A DNA stretch of 64,000 nucleotides. Source: Oryzias latipes (lineage: Eukaryota > Chordata > Actinopteri > Beloniformes > Adrianichthyidae). Numbering within the stretch: the stretch's first letter is position 1; each line of letters starts with the position of its first letter. The stretch spans positions 21,516,582 through 21,580,581 of the forward strand of contig NC_019864.2 of NCBI RefSeq assembly GCF_002234675.1, read 5' to 3'. A program made the translations under genes and the position numbers. Shown here in pieces: positions 22,521-47,000 of this stretch. The notes beneath the pieces are model-generated. The model ran no database searches. It was not told the origin of the DNA and worked only from the letters and a program-made list of their open reading frames with translations.

Positions 22521-22693
22521 GCTTATTTAAAACGCATCATTTGATTTTTGATTTTTTTTAAAATTCTTTTTAGTTTAATCAATTTTATTCAACTTTTAAG
22601 TTATTTGTAAGATAATATTCATAAAAATAATTTAAAAATAAAATGCAGAGATAACTATTAGATGGACTTATGTAACGTTTTGTAAAAAGTGTA

Positions 22694-22745
22694 TTCCTAA
22701 CAGGGCCAACTTTTTTTTTTTTTTTTTTTCCTAACAGGGCCAACT
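22694..22745 (-). mobile_element. Poly(A)-only retro-insertion flanked by an 18-bp target duplication
   Basis: 'ttcctaacagggccaact' occurs at 22694-22711 and again at 22728-22745, separated by nothing but T. That is the footprint of target-primed insertion of a fully 5'-truncated poly(A) tail in minus orientation. A local tandem duplication with later T expansion is the alternative. Confidence 0.55.
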
Positions 22746-22749
22746 ACCC

Positions 22750-24859
22750 CTGGCTGTAGCCTACAGGGCCACCAAGAGTTTTTTCTTTCTGTCTAAAAAC
22801 GTTCTTTTATTTTTAACTTAGTAAAATTATGAAACCAACAAAAAAACGTATCGCAGTAAACTACAGTTGGCTGCAACTGTCTTTTTTGTTATCATTTACT
22901 TCAGAAGTATCATTACTGCAACATTTGCTTCAATAAAATCTGCAAATAAAAACCGAAATGTTTATGTTGACCCATTTAAAATTATTTTTTTAATGGGCTA
23001 CAACTTAGAATATCAAAGATATCATTGTGGAGGCAAGATGAAAATCCAGAGAATGCTGTAAACGATTTTATTTAGCACACAATTCTAAAAGTAATGATAC
23101 AATATGACAGATTCAGTGCTATATGAACAAAAAAAGGAATCAAATATTGTAATAATGGACATCCGATACTTGTTGGACCTCCAGTAGAATATCAGTAGGC
23201 CTACAAAGTACAAATGCAAAAAAGATGCCTTCCATCTCTTTTAGTCTTGGCATAAATAAAAACCTTGATGTAAAAAGGGTTTTAGGAAATTCCTTTGTAA
23301 TTTATTTTAATGGGCTATCTGTAAATACTAAAATTAGAAACAGCAACTTTATTATTTTGTTTTCCTGGTTCTATAAGGTTTCAGACTGCATTACACTGGC
23401 ACCGACCCCAACCACCAGGAGCAATGAGGGGTTCAGTGTCCTGCCCAAGGACACTTCAACAGATGGACAAGCAAGGCGGAATAAAAATATTCCAATCAGA
23501 GGTCGACAGCCCCACCTCTGCACTACAGTCACGCTTATTTAAGTTAATAATAAACTGTTAATAATAAACTCAAATTATGCTTGTTTTTTTAGTTTTAAAC
23601 ATTTCTTTGTGATTAGGTGAGAAAAAACTGCAAACAAAAATGTCTGTCTTCAACGAAACTGCATACTGAGCACACTGATCACTTCCACCCTGCTACCACT
23701 AGATGGCAGGAAAGGCTTAAAAAGCATGATGTATACTTTGTTGCTTTTTTATTGTCAAATTAAATGAACATTTTAGTTGGTTTACATTCAAAATATGGTC
23801 TTTTGCGATGATGTATTGTTCATATTTAGCAGTTTTGATTACTTTATCTGTAAATGATTATCTGCAAAATGTGGATCTGTAGGAGCCCTATATTTAAAAT
23901 ATAATCTAACAATCAGATTCATTTTAATATCAAACATTAAAAAATCAAATATTAAACCAAGTTTCATCAGACTGGTTTAATGATTACTCACAGGACTTAG
24001 CTTGGTTGAGATTTTATATTTGTATATAAGTATGTTTTTGCTGACCCAAAAATGCAGTTTAGACATATGCTTATTAGTATGAAAATTGGTCTGTAAATAG
24101 AAGATCAGATATTATTCACGATGGAAATATAAATACACAGATACTTTTAAACATGGAAAAGCAAAAGCCTGACATGGATAGGCAGGCAGGGAACGATGGT
24201 GTAAGCTTAGAACTCGATGGCTCTGTCTTAGATTACACTTACTCCATTTTTACTCCACAGCAGTTATGCTCCTCGGGTCTCTTCTCAATGCAACATAGGG
24301 AATTCATGAATATTTCAGTGGTTTATATCTTCTGGACCGCCATAAAACTCAATTGGTTAAAGTGGCGGATAGGGAGAGATGATAAAGATTGTGATGTGTA
24401 AAATTGAGGGACAGTGTCTGAAAAAACCCCAGCTACCCCTGCCCCTACTCACCAGGAATGAATGAGTTATGAGATGGAGAGGAGTTCTCGGAGGCTTGTT
24501 CAGTTCAGCTGGAGACAGATGGGAGATCACAATGCCTCAGGACTGAAATCTGGACTCTACTCTTTCACCAGCTCCTGGATGCATCCTTTGGAGATGAATC
24601 GAGTTAAGTCTCGCTAAATTTTTGCACACTTCCCTCACTTCTTCTTATCCGAAAGGTGGAGAAGTCCTTGTCAACTTTCAGGGACATTTGGCACCCCTGG
24701 CTGGTGGAGCCAAGACCCAGTGCCACAAATTAAGAAAATGAGGAACAGCCTTTAGTGGATGTTTGTTCCGTTCCTAGGATCAACTTGTCTGCAATAGGGA
24801 TCGTTTGGGGATTTAAAAAAAAAAAAGTTTTATTACGCAAAAAGAAACCAGAGGAAAAA
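22750..24859. other. Intergenic DNA between sirt3 and slc17a8 (divergent), with probable slc17a8 5' region
   Basis: AT-rich and mostly featureless apart from a dispersed repeat at 23.4 kb. From about 24420 to 24859 it is less AT-rich and probably contains the slc17a8 5' UTR and promoter, but I cannot place a transcription start. No other gene was seen. Confidence 0.4.
23392..23532 (+). repeat. Teleost dispersed repeat, 'ggggttcagtgtcctgcccaag' type
   Basis: 'gaggggttcagtgtcctgcc' and 'caaggacacttcaacagatg', followed by degenerate 'ccaatcagaggtcgacagcc', match a very common fish repeat from memory. Truncated at both ends. Confidence 0.65.
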
Positions 24860-36983
<12,124 letters not shown>

Positions 36984-38385
36984 GACAGAACAACAACCAC
37001 ATTGGACTTAAGAAACGTAAAAAAAAAATGTCAAAGTTAGGATCCTGTGGAAAGTAAAAGAAAAAGTAGCAGCAGCATAGGTGCAGCCAAGTTTTCGTCT
37101 TTGATCAATTCAGCTGTAAGATGAAAAACTCACAGAAAAATATAAAAATGTAACTAAACATGATAATACTACTATTAAATTACCTCTGGAGAAAAAGAAT
37201 AAATCACCAACTAGAACATATGAAGAACAAAAGCTGAACGATAATTGTTTGTTCACTTATACAAGTAATAAAGCAGAAACTTTCATCAACATTGATAGAC
37301 TGACCTGTACTAAACATGAGAAACACATATCAACTTGTATATTATTTATCAATGTGAAGGAAATGTCTTTTTTCTTTGTCAGCTATGCAACATAAAAGAG
37401 CATAACATGAATGAGTGTAAATGTTGGGATCCTTGGCTGCCTTTGTTGCTCCTGTGTATTTGCTGTAACTGAACGATTGCCCTCTGACTGTTGTCCTTCA
37501 ATGCGTCTTGCTTCTTCAGTTGTTTGTGATCCAGTTGGATGTTAGCTTTATCATGTTTTGAGCTCAGAAACACAACTAAATGAATGCAGAGCTCAGAATC
37601 TGAACTTTTCTCTGTGATTCCCAAAATTCCATAATCATGCATAGTTGCGTTATAAAAGAAACCAAAAAATTTGCACTCCCTGTTTATTAAGATAAGAAAA
37701 ACTGTTTTGTATGGTGAAATATCCTCTCAATGTCTTTTGAGAGCATTAATTTGCACATAAACCCACCAGACATTTAATAAACCACATTAAAATACAGCAT
37801 TGATATTGTGAAAAGACTGAAACTTCATGAGGATTTTTTTTAAATCATCTTTTGATCTATTTATAAATCATTCCTGGTCTTTTAATTATGATCATGCTGT
37901 CTTTTGGCCTAATAGGGCATATTAACATGTTTCATGTAGGACATAGTTTCTGCAGAGCAGCAGTAGTTCATTAGAAATTCACCTTTGAAATGTGAGTGGG
38001 ACCACTGGCATGGAGCAAACCCACTCCCACTTTCCCTCCTCGTTGCTGAGAGCTTGAAGTTTATGCATATGCCCCAACCCTGCACATTTTCTATGTCACA
38101 AATACATTTTCCTTTAAATGGCATTTTTTGTCCGCTCCTAATTCTCAACAATTTAAATAATTGAGATCAATTTTCTTCTTATACAATCTGAAAAATGCCA
38201 CAAAAACCTGTTGAAAATACCAATAACAAAGTGTTACAGTCTCATTTGGAGCCATAACCATGTTTAGTTACTGAAAATAAGTGGGTTTTTTTCATGGCTG
38301 TGTAAAACTGAGAAAAGTAGAACTATGATAAAATGATAATATTACATCAAAAGCTGTGAAAATCAAAAATCGTGGGTTTGATCAA
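36984..38385 (+). other. slc17a8: slc17a8 3' UTR and flank
   Basis: Possible poly(A) signals AATAAA at 37267-37272 and 37776-37781, 284 and 793 nt past the stop. No other coding frame with convincing composition. Confidence 0.45.
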
Positions 38386-38942
38386 TATAAATTATAAAAA
38401 CTGGACTGAGTGACCCCTCCCCTCTAACATTTCCAAATAGGAAGTACCCACTCATCCCAAGAAGCCCAAAATCACACAACTTTAATTTGAGAAATAAACA
38501 GCTTAGTCATTAAGAATAATCTATATTGCTCTACTTCCTGTTTTAACATGTTGTGGCTAATCCTAATCTTTTTTTTTTATGAAATTATTTCTGAAGTGAA
38601 AGTTATTTAAGTTTTAAACCGACCAATCAGATGCCTCAATAAATGAAAGTAGTCTCACATTTGAAATGTTTTATTGACAGATTCTCCCGAACCTGCTTGT
38701 AGTGGAATGGATGTGAACTTCCAACAAACTACCTCCTGATTGGCAAGAGTGGTTGCCATAGAAACATTGACTCGGCCTGACTCTGACCAATCACTGCTTA
38801 CTGACGTCGTCTGGCTCCAACATGATGGCGTCTGTATGGAAAAAAAATGGCGATCGATTTGACTTCACTTGGTTGGAGCCAGAAGCTTCTAAGCACAACG
38901 TCACACTCAGTCACTCCAGTTCTCTTATACAGTCTGTGGTAT
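38386..38942. mobile_element. MITE-like fish element with inverted ends
   Basis: Left end 'ttataaaaactggactgagt' mirrors the right end 'actccagttctcttatacag' (38915-38934, then 'tctgtgg'). The body has 'gcttctaagcacaacgtcac' and 'acttcacttggttggagcc', recalled from a frequent teleost element ending 'ttatacagtctgtggt'. It carries 'gttgccatagaaac' (38752-38765), close to the RFX X-box consensus. No coding capacity. Confidence 0.6.
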
Positions 38943-41020
38943 AGCCCAAATAAATAAAAACATCAGTTTTCAGATGCGAGATTTTGTGAGCAGTATTCCC
39001 AGTATCCTCCGATCTGAGCTCCTGTGGGGAGAATCATGAAGTTTGGCATATTTTGTATTTTTCATTTCTCTCCGTATAGCCCATAATCTTACAGGCAGTC
39101 CGTGGCACTTGTTCATATCAGTGCGGTGACATGAGACATTTTAAACATTTCAAGGATGAGTCTGCTTCTCGTCACATTCTAAACATCCTTTTGTGTTATC
39201 TGTCCTAGCTTCATAATTACTGGACAGGATATTTCTGTCCGGAGTCAGATGCTCCAGCACGAACTAATCCTGCCTAAAAACGTTCTTCAGAAAGATTTTT
39301 GTGGTTTGGCAGCTAGAAGGTCCAATGATTATTCCCTTTCACATGGCGATAAGAGATTTCAAGGTTATGGACTTTGTTGTCCTTGTAGTATTCCAAAGTT
39401 CTGCTGAGCGTGTAGGCAGTTGTGTTCATTTCCACGATGTGTTTGACTCACAACAATAAATCTGTACAAAATCAATGACTCAGTATTTTAAATCAAATCA
39501 ATATATAGCAATCTTCTACACGTGTATAATATAGTTGTGCAGTTCAGGGTTGTGTCATCTCTTTCCTCGCATGCTTTCAAATACACACAACGGCTAGCCT
39601 CCAAACAGCAATCAATAGCAAAGGTTTTGTTTATTTCAGACTGTCTGTTGACTCAGAAGGGCCTCTCTTGATGGAGCAACAATCCATCAATGATTAAACT
39701 GCATTTTTTGGAGGAAATATTTGGACAAAAAAAATAGGAAGTTGAATTTCATGATTTTCTGTGTTCATTTTTAAATATCAGAATGAAAATGCTTCCTGTT
39801 TGAGAGCAGAAACTGTTCGTATGAATAAATACAGAGAGCTGCATAATTCCTCATCTGTTTTCAGATTTTTTTAAAGAAAACTTGAACATTTTCTTGGCAT
39901 AAAATTGCATTAAATCATTATAGAAAATACACACAAAAAAGACAGAAAAATGCAATCCTTTTTTTGTTTGTTTGACACAAAGAGATAAAGAAGGAAATCA
40001 TGTTTGCTCCAGTTTCTAAAAACCTGTACCATCTGATGACAGAAAGCACATTATTCGTGTCTTTGATGTTTCTGTATGTGGGTGGGAATTTAGGAGAACG
40101 CCTGTTGTCATGCTGTGATAAAGAAGCATGCGTGCCTGTGAGTGTTTGGAGGGGTGGGCTGACATGAACAGGAATGGACAGTTTAATTAATAACCACCAT
40201 CCATTTCTCCCTGACCTCAGCTGGTCACACATGCTCTCACTGGCGCCCGGACAGAAGTAGCTTCATTTTCATATAAAATTAGTGACTGAGCTGTAACTCC
40301 TGAAAATCAGAAAGAAGAAGAAGAAGAAGAAGAAGAAGAAGAAGAAGAAGAAGAAGAAGAAGAAGAAGAGGAAGGAAAGTGTTCAACATCAGAGTACTAG
40401 AAGAAGGTAGGATATAGGATTCTGGGTATCATAACTGATGTTTACTGTGTGTACAGGAAGTTGGGAAAGTATGACTGATGTGTAGACTTAAAGTTTCTGA
40501 ATTGCTCCAGTAGTTTTTTTTGTCTCAAGGGAAATTAGCCAGGCTTAATTTCTAAAAAATCCATTGAAGTGATCAATAAAAGTCTGACGTGACAATTTTT
40601 GGACCTTGACAATCAAAATAGAGCATGTCTGTTGACTTTTATTGGATTTCCTCACCAAAATAGAATAAATATTGCCTTCATGGTCACATGTTTTATTAAA
40701 TCATCAAGTGTATCAACAAAAATTTTCTCACATTTTTCATCCCGTTGAGGTCAGATAAATGATTGGAAATGTGATGAAACTGTCCACGACTTGATCCTCC
40801 TAAGCTGACCTTTACCCTCCTCCTTTCAGATCGTTGTCAGAGGAGGCCCGCCAGGTGTGTAGATGGTTCAGTCCAATTTGACAAAATAGATCTGGGATTT
40901 TATCTGAGTTTCAAAATGATATTTGTGTTCTGTCTTTAAGGAGGCTAACCAACAAAACCTTGCAGAGACGTTGCGTCCTTGTCCAACCCGTGACCTCCTG
41001 AAGACAGAAAACCCTCCTGA
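38943..41020 (+). other. Intergenic DNA upstream of nr1h4
   Basis: No coding gene seen. It holds a (GAA)n tract at 40.31 kb. Any untranslated nr1h4 exon would lie here, for instance ending at 'actagaagaag' before a GTAGGA donor near 40407, but that is only a possibility. Confidence 0.35.
40312..40369. repeat. (GAA)n microsatellite
   Basis: About 19 AAG/GAA units, nearly pure, about 650 bp upstream of the nr1h4 start codon. Purine tracts of this kind can form triplex DNA. Confidence 0.92.
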
Positions 41021-44000
41021 ATGAATGAGTGGGTGGGCCCCGATATCACTGTGGTGGGACCACTGCAGATCCCACCCAGCGATGACTTCTCCATGTCGGA
41101 AGGAGCCCACTTCTTTGGTAAGTGGACTCAGCTGGTCAGAGACAGCTCAAACTGAAATGAGATAAGTGTAAAATCCCAGCACCGTTCCAATGAAAGAACC
41201 TACAGTTGACTAGAACGTGTTTTATTTATGAAAATACAGATTATTCTAACTTGTTCCTTCCTTTGTGAACATAATAACCACTGTGGAGGTTAGCTTAATG
41301 TTGTTAGCTTAACATTTTATGACTAATTCATTTTCTTGTTAGACACTCAAGCTCCAGTCTCTTATCATGTTCTGGAGTTTACTTATACCACCTGTTTGGT
41401 TGGATTAAGGCTGCCTCCATTTCCATTGGGACATTGTGTAAAAAACAGATTTTCTAAAAAATAAAAAATTGAATGTGACTAACAAAGTATTTTTCTTGGT
41501 ATAGTGACACAATTGTGACACACTACTGTACCATAGTGACAATTTCACTATGTCAAGAGAATGATGATGTAAACTCTAAAGCTACGACGCTTGTTTGAGA
41601 ATCCGCTAAAAGTTCTTGAATGTGCAGCTGGAGAACAGTTGCGTAGCTACAGTGAACGCATAAGCTACATGTGAAACACACATTTACTTAAGACTTGACT
41701 TAGCATCTTACACCTTAGTACATTTTCTTGACTTTGTGCCTTGATGGCTTTTGTCAGACATTAATTGTTAAATCGTTTCACCAAACGGTTTGTAATGACT
41801 TCCTCCAAAACGAAAAAGATCTAACTTGAGCTACAGCCAGTTTCCTGCATTCTTGAAATGTACTGTTTTTACATGGGGTGTTGTCAAGCTCTCAACTGTG
41901 ATGAGTCCATTCTTACTCACAGATGAGACATGCTGCTGTCTTAAAGTGAACAGTAGTTTTATGACTTTATCTTACAAAGCTTTGGACATTTTTAATGGTT
42001 TTCATTTACCTGTTGGGACGCTCAGCCATGATCAGCCAAGAGATGCTTATTTGAATCTCTAATGTGCCGCTAGTTGTGCTGGAATGCAATGTTATAATGT
42101 GGTGAGCAAAAAACATGGATAAAAGTTCAGCTATTTTACTTTTTTAAGATCAATCAGCTTGGGTTTTTCTCAATAGTGAGACTAGTAATCCATCTGAACA
42201 GGGCAACACCCATCCATCCATCCATCCATCCATCCATCCATCCATCCATCCATCCATCTATCCATCCATCCATCCATCCATCCATCCATAAAATAAAAAC
42301 AAATCATTTCATAATAAAACAAAGATGCAGGTTACAAATTTCCTGTATCAGCCAGTTCATAAAATCTGGCAAATCTGATTAGCACCCACACCTGGGAATG
42401 ACTTTCCACATCAGCTTGCTACTTGTAATGACGTGAAGTAATGCGACTGTGCGGTTAATGATTAGCTAATGTTAACCTTTGCTCCTCTTGGGATTTCTTA
42501 AGCCAAATGGCAAGTAGCTGCTGCGCAGGATCATAAGCTGGAGACTTTTTGATGACCAGAAGGGGAGATGGTTTTGTTGTAAAGGCTCAAAGTTAGAACT
42601 GAACCTTAAGGCTTTACGGGACTGTGAGAATACAACAGAGTGGACTTATGGAGATGGCCCTGGTACAGATGCAGTCTTCAAGAGGTTTGTGTGATATTTC
42701 TGCTTTAGATTTTGCTCTAGCCCTAGAACACTTTCACTATAAAAAGTCACGCTATCCCTTTTGCCAGGTCATTTTTACCCGATATAATATACCCAACAAA
42801 AAGTACTTGTCAAAAAATATAGATCACATGACAACACATTAGAAATTAGAGTGATTTTCTTTTATTTTCGACTGTGGTATGGGTGACAAAAGGAAAACGA
42901 AAAAAATAGGAACTTCCTAAAAACGTGCTCAAAGATTACTGAAAATTCTGGAAGTTCATAACAAAAAATGTCTAAAAACTAATAAATGATACTAGAAACT
43001 TAGTCTTTAGTCCACCCATTCCTGGTAAATGTCAGACTTCCCTGGTGAAGGCACAGACTCATTGACACGCGACATTCAGGGTTAAGAAGTGGTTTCATCT
43101 CCTGTTAATGTTGGAAAATGAATGGGTGACATGTTTAAAAATGGCAGTCACAGCTCTTCTTTCAACATCCAACAAAGAGTCAGTTTGGAACGCGTCACCT
43201 TGTTTTGTATTGTTATCCGTCATACTGGAAGACACAGTGTGCTCTGTGCAGGCGTGCTGTTAATCATTCATGGGTCTATACTCCACCTGCAGGAGCTGCT
43301 GCCAAATTCTGTGCCCGTTTATCCCCTAAGTCCAGCACTTTAGAGAAAGTTTCTAACATAGACTTCTTTGATAAATAGAAAAGTGTTTTCAATGTTGTCG
43401 GTGCATCGATAAAAGTAAAATGATTTTTTTTTTAAATCTATGACATTCTTGTAGCTATTTTAATGTTGAAATTAAAGACGAAAAAAAGTCGAAATTGCAT
43501 TACAAATGTAAACGTTTTACAGGTTTTTGTCTAAATAGCAGCTAATACTGACGGATGTGTAGACAATTACTATAACACAACTCTGCTTTTTTGGTTTTTT
43601 GCCTCACTTTTGATGCAGTTTCGTATCAGCTGCACAGTATTCGGCAACAAATTATGTTCATGTTCATTTAGAGATGAGTTGTAGAAAACAAATCGAGTTG
43701 CTCAAAGAATCTAAGATGCATCAAAAACAACAAAAAGAGAAACCAGAGTATTAAAGCTGAGTTAATATTAAAGATTTTATTGCTCTGATAATAACAAATT
43801 GGACCCAAACTAGTTCACTCTATCAGTGCTGCATGGAAGGTCAGAATGGAAGGAAGACTTTAGCACAAACTGTTGCATCACACAGCGTGTTATCTTTCCT
43901 AGAAACAATGGCTTTATTAATTTATTTTTATTAGAAAACCAACTTCCTTAAATAAAAATTCCAGGAAATGTCTTATTTACTGTAAATGTGGATGTGTAAA

Positions 44001-47000
44001 TGCTAAAGACCAAAGCTGGTCACTAAAGATGATCAAACATAAAAAGGAACTAAAAAACAAATTAAGCTAATTAAGCATTGTCAATTCTTTAAAGTTTATC
44101 TCGAAGTTTGGCAGATTATTCCTTGCAAATTATTTATAAAAAAGATTGACTTGAGATCATTTTTGACTAAGATGTGCATCACATCCTAACAAGCTTCTGT
44201 CTGCACTGGAGAAAAGCTAGGCTTGCTTGGTGCTGTTTCACAAGTGTGCTGCTGCTAGAAGAATATTCGCAATTCTGTCTGATCATTTGCTTTGCTTAAA
44301 TTCCACACGTGGTCAAAGCATTATAATAAAAAAGACTCATAAGTGTTGTTTATGTGTGCAATGCAATTTCAATCCAATCTATATGATTTTCAATGACAAT
44401 GCAGGAAATGTGCTTTTTCTGAGGCGGATGGAGAATGTGTAACGTAATGATTGAATATTATCTGATTATGTGCTTTGGATAATTGATGCTATTCTCCATG
44501 AATTTAAGCATGACTCTCGTTCTGACATGTTTCTAATTACAAGACAATATTCTGTATCTTTATTTCTTTTTGTAAATCGAATTTGCACTTCCTTGTTTTA
44601 GTACTGTGTTTTGTCTGACAAAAGCAAAGACCAAAGCATACAGTCATTTACCCAATTTCAGCATCAAAAGATTAAAAAAAGAAGCGAAACGATGATAAAT
44701 ATTATCCTGGAGGGTTACTTACATTGACTTCTTTGCTGGAGTCTTATCATCTTAAACAATACTCAATATTTCATTGTTCATCGGGTTTAAATATCAACAT
44801 TTTTTGCCCATTTGCCAGCTTTTTAAGTATGCAATGTTCAGTAATGTTGCAGCAGCTCTGTCTTAGAGGGAGGAAGATTATTGTTTTAATATTGTTCATG
44901 CTTTTCCATTGAAATTTCTGCATGTGGGTTCTGCTTGTTTCTGAATGACTCAGGTGGTGTTGACTTACCCACTGAAAGGATGCCGGCCCATCCCAACCCT
45001 TTAATGTGTCAAAGGTCCTTTAATGTTTCTTAGATTTACTCACAGGTGTGTGTGATAGGAAAATGTTATGAGAGCGTCTGCGAGGAGGAGCATGCAGCGT
45101 TGTTGTACGTCAGGCTAAAGTTTACAGCTCTTCTGAACCTATTTCCCTTTTCAGACATTCTGGGAGACCAAGGCAGTCCTCTTCTTCAAGACTCCGACAT
45201 CCTACCCTTCAACAACTATCCCAGCATGCAGTACCCGTCCATGGAGCCCGCCATGTCCTCCACTCCATTTTACTCCACTCAGAACTATTACCCTCAGTAC
45301 AGCGGGGATGAGTGGTACTCACACACGGGCATTTATGAACTGAGGAAAGCACCTCTGGAGGGTAGTTACGAAGGTGACATGAAGGAGATGTCCTGCAATG
45401 TGCCGACCGTGTGCAAGAAGAGCCGACACATGATGCAGGCTGGACGGGTCAAAGGGGAGGAGCTCTGCGTTGTGTGTGGCGATAAAGCATCTGGGTACCA
45501 CTACAATGCCCTCACCTGTGAGGGATGTAAAGGTGGGTGGATGGAGAATTTAGAAACTCCAAAGTTAGAAAGAATGATTAATCAAATTCAATTTATTTAA
45601 TTTGTAAAGCCCCAGTTCTCAACCGAGGTTGTCTCAAGGCGCCAGGCAAGAAACATTGAACAGAGCTGAATTCATTATGGTTGTTGTTATCTACTGAGCA
45701 AACAATGGATGACAGGGGAGAGGAAAACTCCTTCTAAATAATAGATTAGTAAGAAACGGTCAGCAGACTCATTAGGAACGACCATCAGCTGTGACTGCTT
45801 TGCATCAGAGAGGACAGGAAGGAGACGCAATATTTATATATAAACTACAATCAATGAATTATTACAGAAATCTTAAAGCCAGTTTCTGTCACGTTTGCTT
45901 TTGGCTGTGAGGATGGAGCCGTTAAAGCCACTTCCTAGCAGGAAGCTCTTGTTCAGGCATTTGTGCTCATTAGCACTGACTGGCGAGCATTAATATGCTC
46001 AAGAAGATAACTTTCCCTCCAACATTTCCTGCTTATCTGGGTGCTATTTTAGATTTTGTAACAGTCTTATATAATGGAGCTGATTTAATATTTAATAACC
46101 TACAAGGCCATAAGTCCACACTAAACAGAGATTTTCACAGAAGAAAATCCATAATTAAAAAGGCTCAGTTTGATGTTTAGAATGTGCTGTTTTCAAGTTC
46201 ATCTTTGTAAACTCCTTTCAGAAATCATTGATGGAATGAAAGATGAAATTATGGCCCTCGCCTGCCTCTCCCACTGCTTTTACGATGCTCTGAATACAGA
46301 GAGATTCCCGTTAAACGACAGGCTGAATGGACATCGTGTAATTCCACACTGCCATGTTTGACAATGCCAGGAGTGTGGCAGATGACCTGTGCCCGCCATC
46401 TGATTGAGAATAGGCTCAGGCCTGCCCGGTTCTGCTGCCAGATTGGGTTCCCTCTCGGCTTTCTGCTGCACAATGCACGAGCAACCTGAGTTGAGTCACG
46501 CCGAGGCCCTTCTTTGTGCGGCGTGATGTCAGAATGTCTAGTAACAGCTCTGAAGATATTCTGTTGAGCAGCGCTTTGCTGTATTTGTGGCATCTGACCA
46601 CAATGCATGAATGCAACAGTTAAACCATTTAAATGAGATTGGAATTAGTGTAGGGTTTCAGTTACACAGGCTGAGGTGGAGGGTCCCCGCACAGGTTGTG
46701 ACAAGTGTCAGTTACAGGTGATGGTTTACAATCCAGAAGAGCAGGAACAAATGTTGGGAAGCATTTTATTTCTTTTTTTTGCCCCTCTATACTGCTCCAG
46801 GGTTCAAAAGTTTAAGAAGGTTAAGACGTTTACTGCTGCATTTGTGTTCTGGGTTTTATTGCAGCAGGTGGTATTTCAACAACTTCATCCAATTAAGTAA
46901 AGTTCAAAAGACAACAGCCATTCAGAGGAATACTGTAAGTTGCAGAAAACATTAACAGGACATCATAAGCAGACACTTGTAAACCATGCAAAAAAACACT

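Noticed and set aside
24510-24530. RE1/NRSF-like 'ttcagctggagacag' upstream of slc17a8
   Set aside because: Attractive for a neuronal gene, but the spacing and the right half do not fit the RE1 consensus.
46170-46616. Overlapping frames in nr1h4 intron 2 as an extra exon or gene
   Set aside because: No protein family recognised, and no acceptor/donor pair with matching phase; better explained as a non-coding block.
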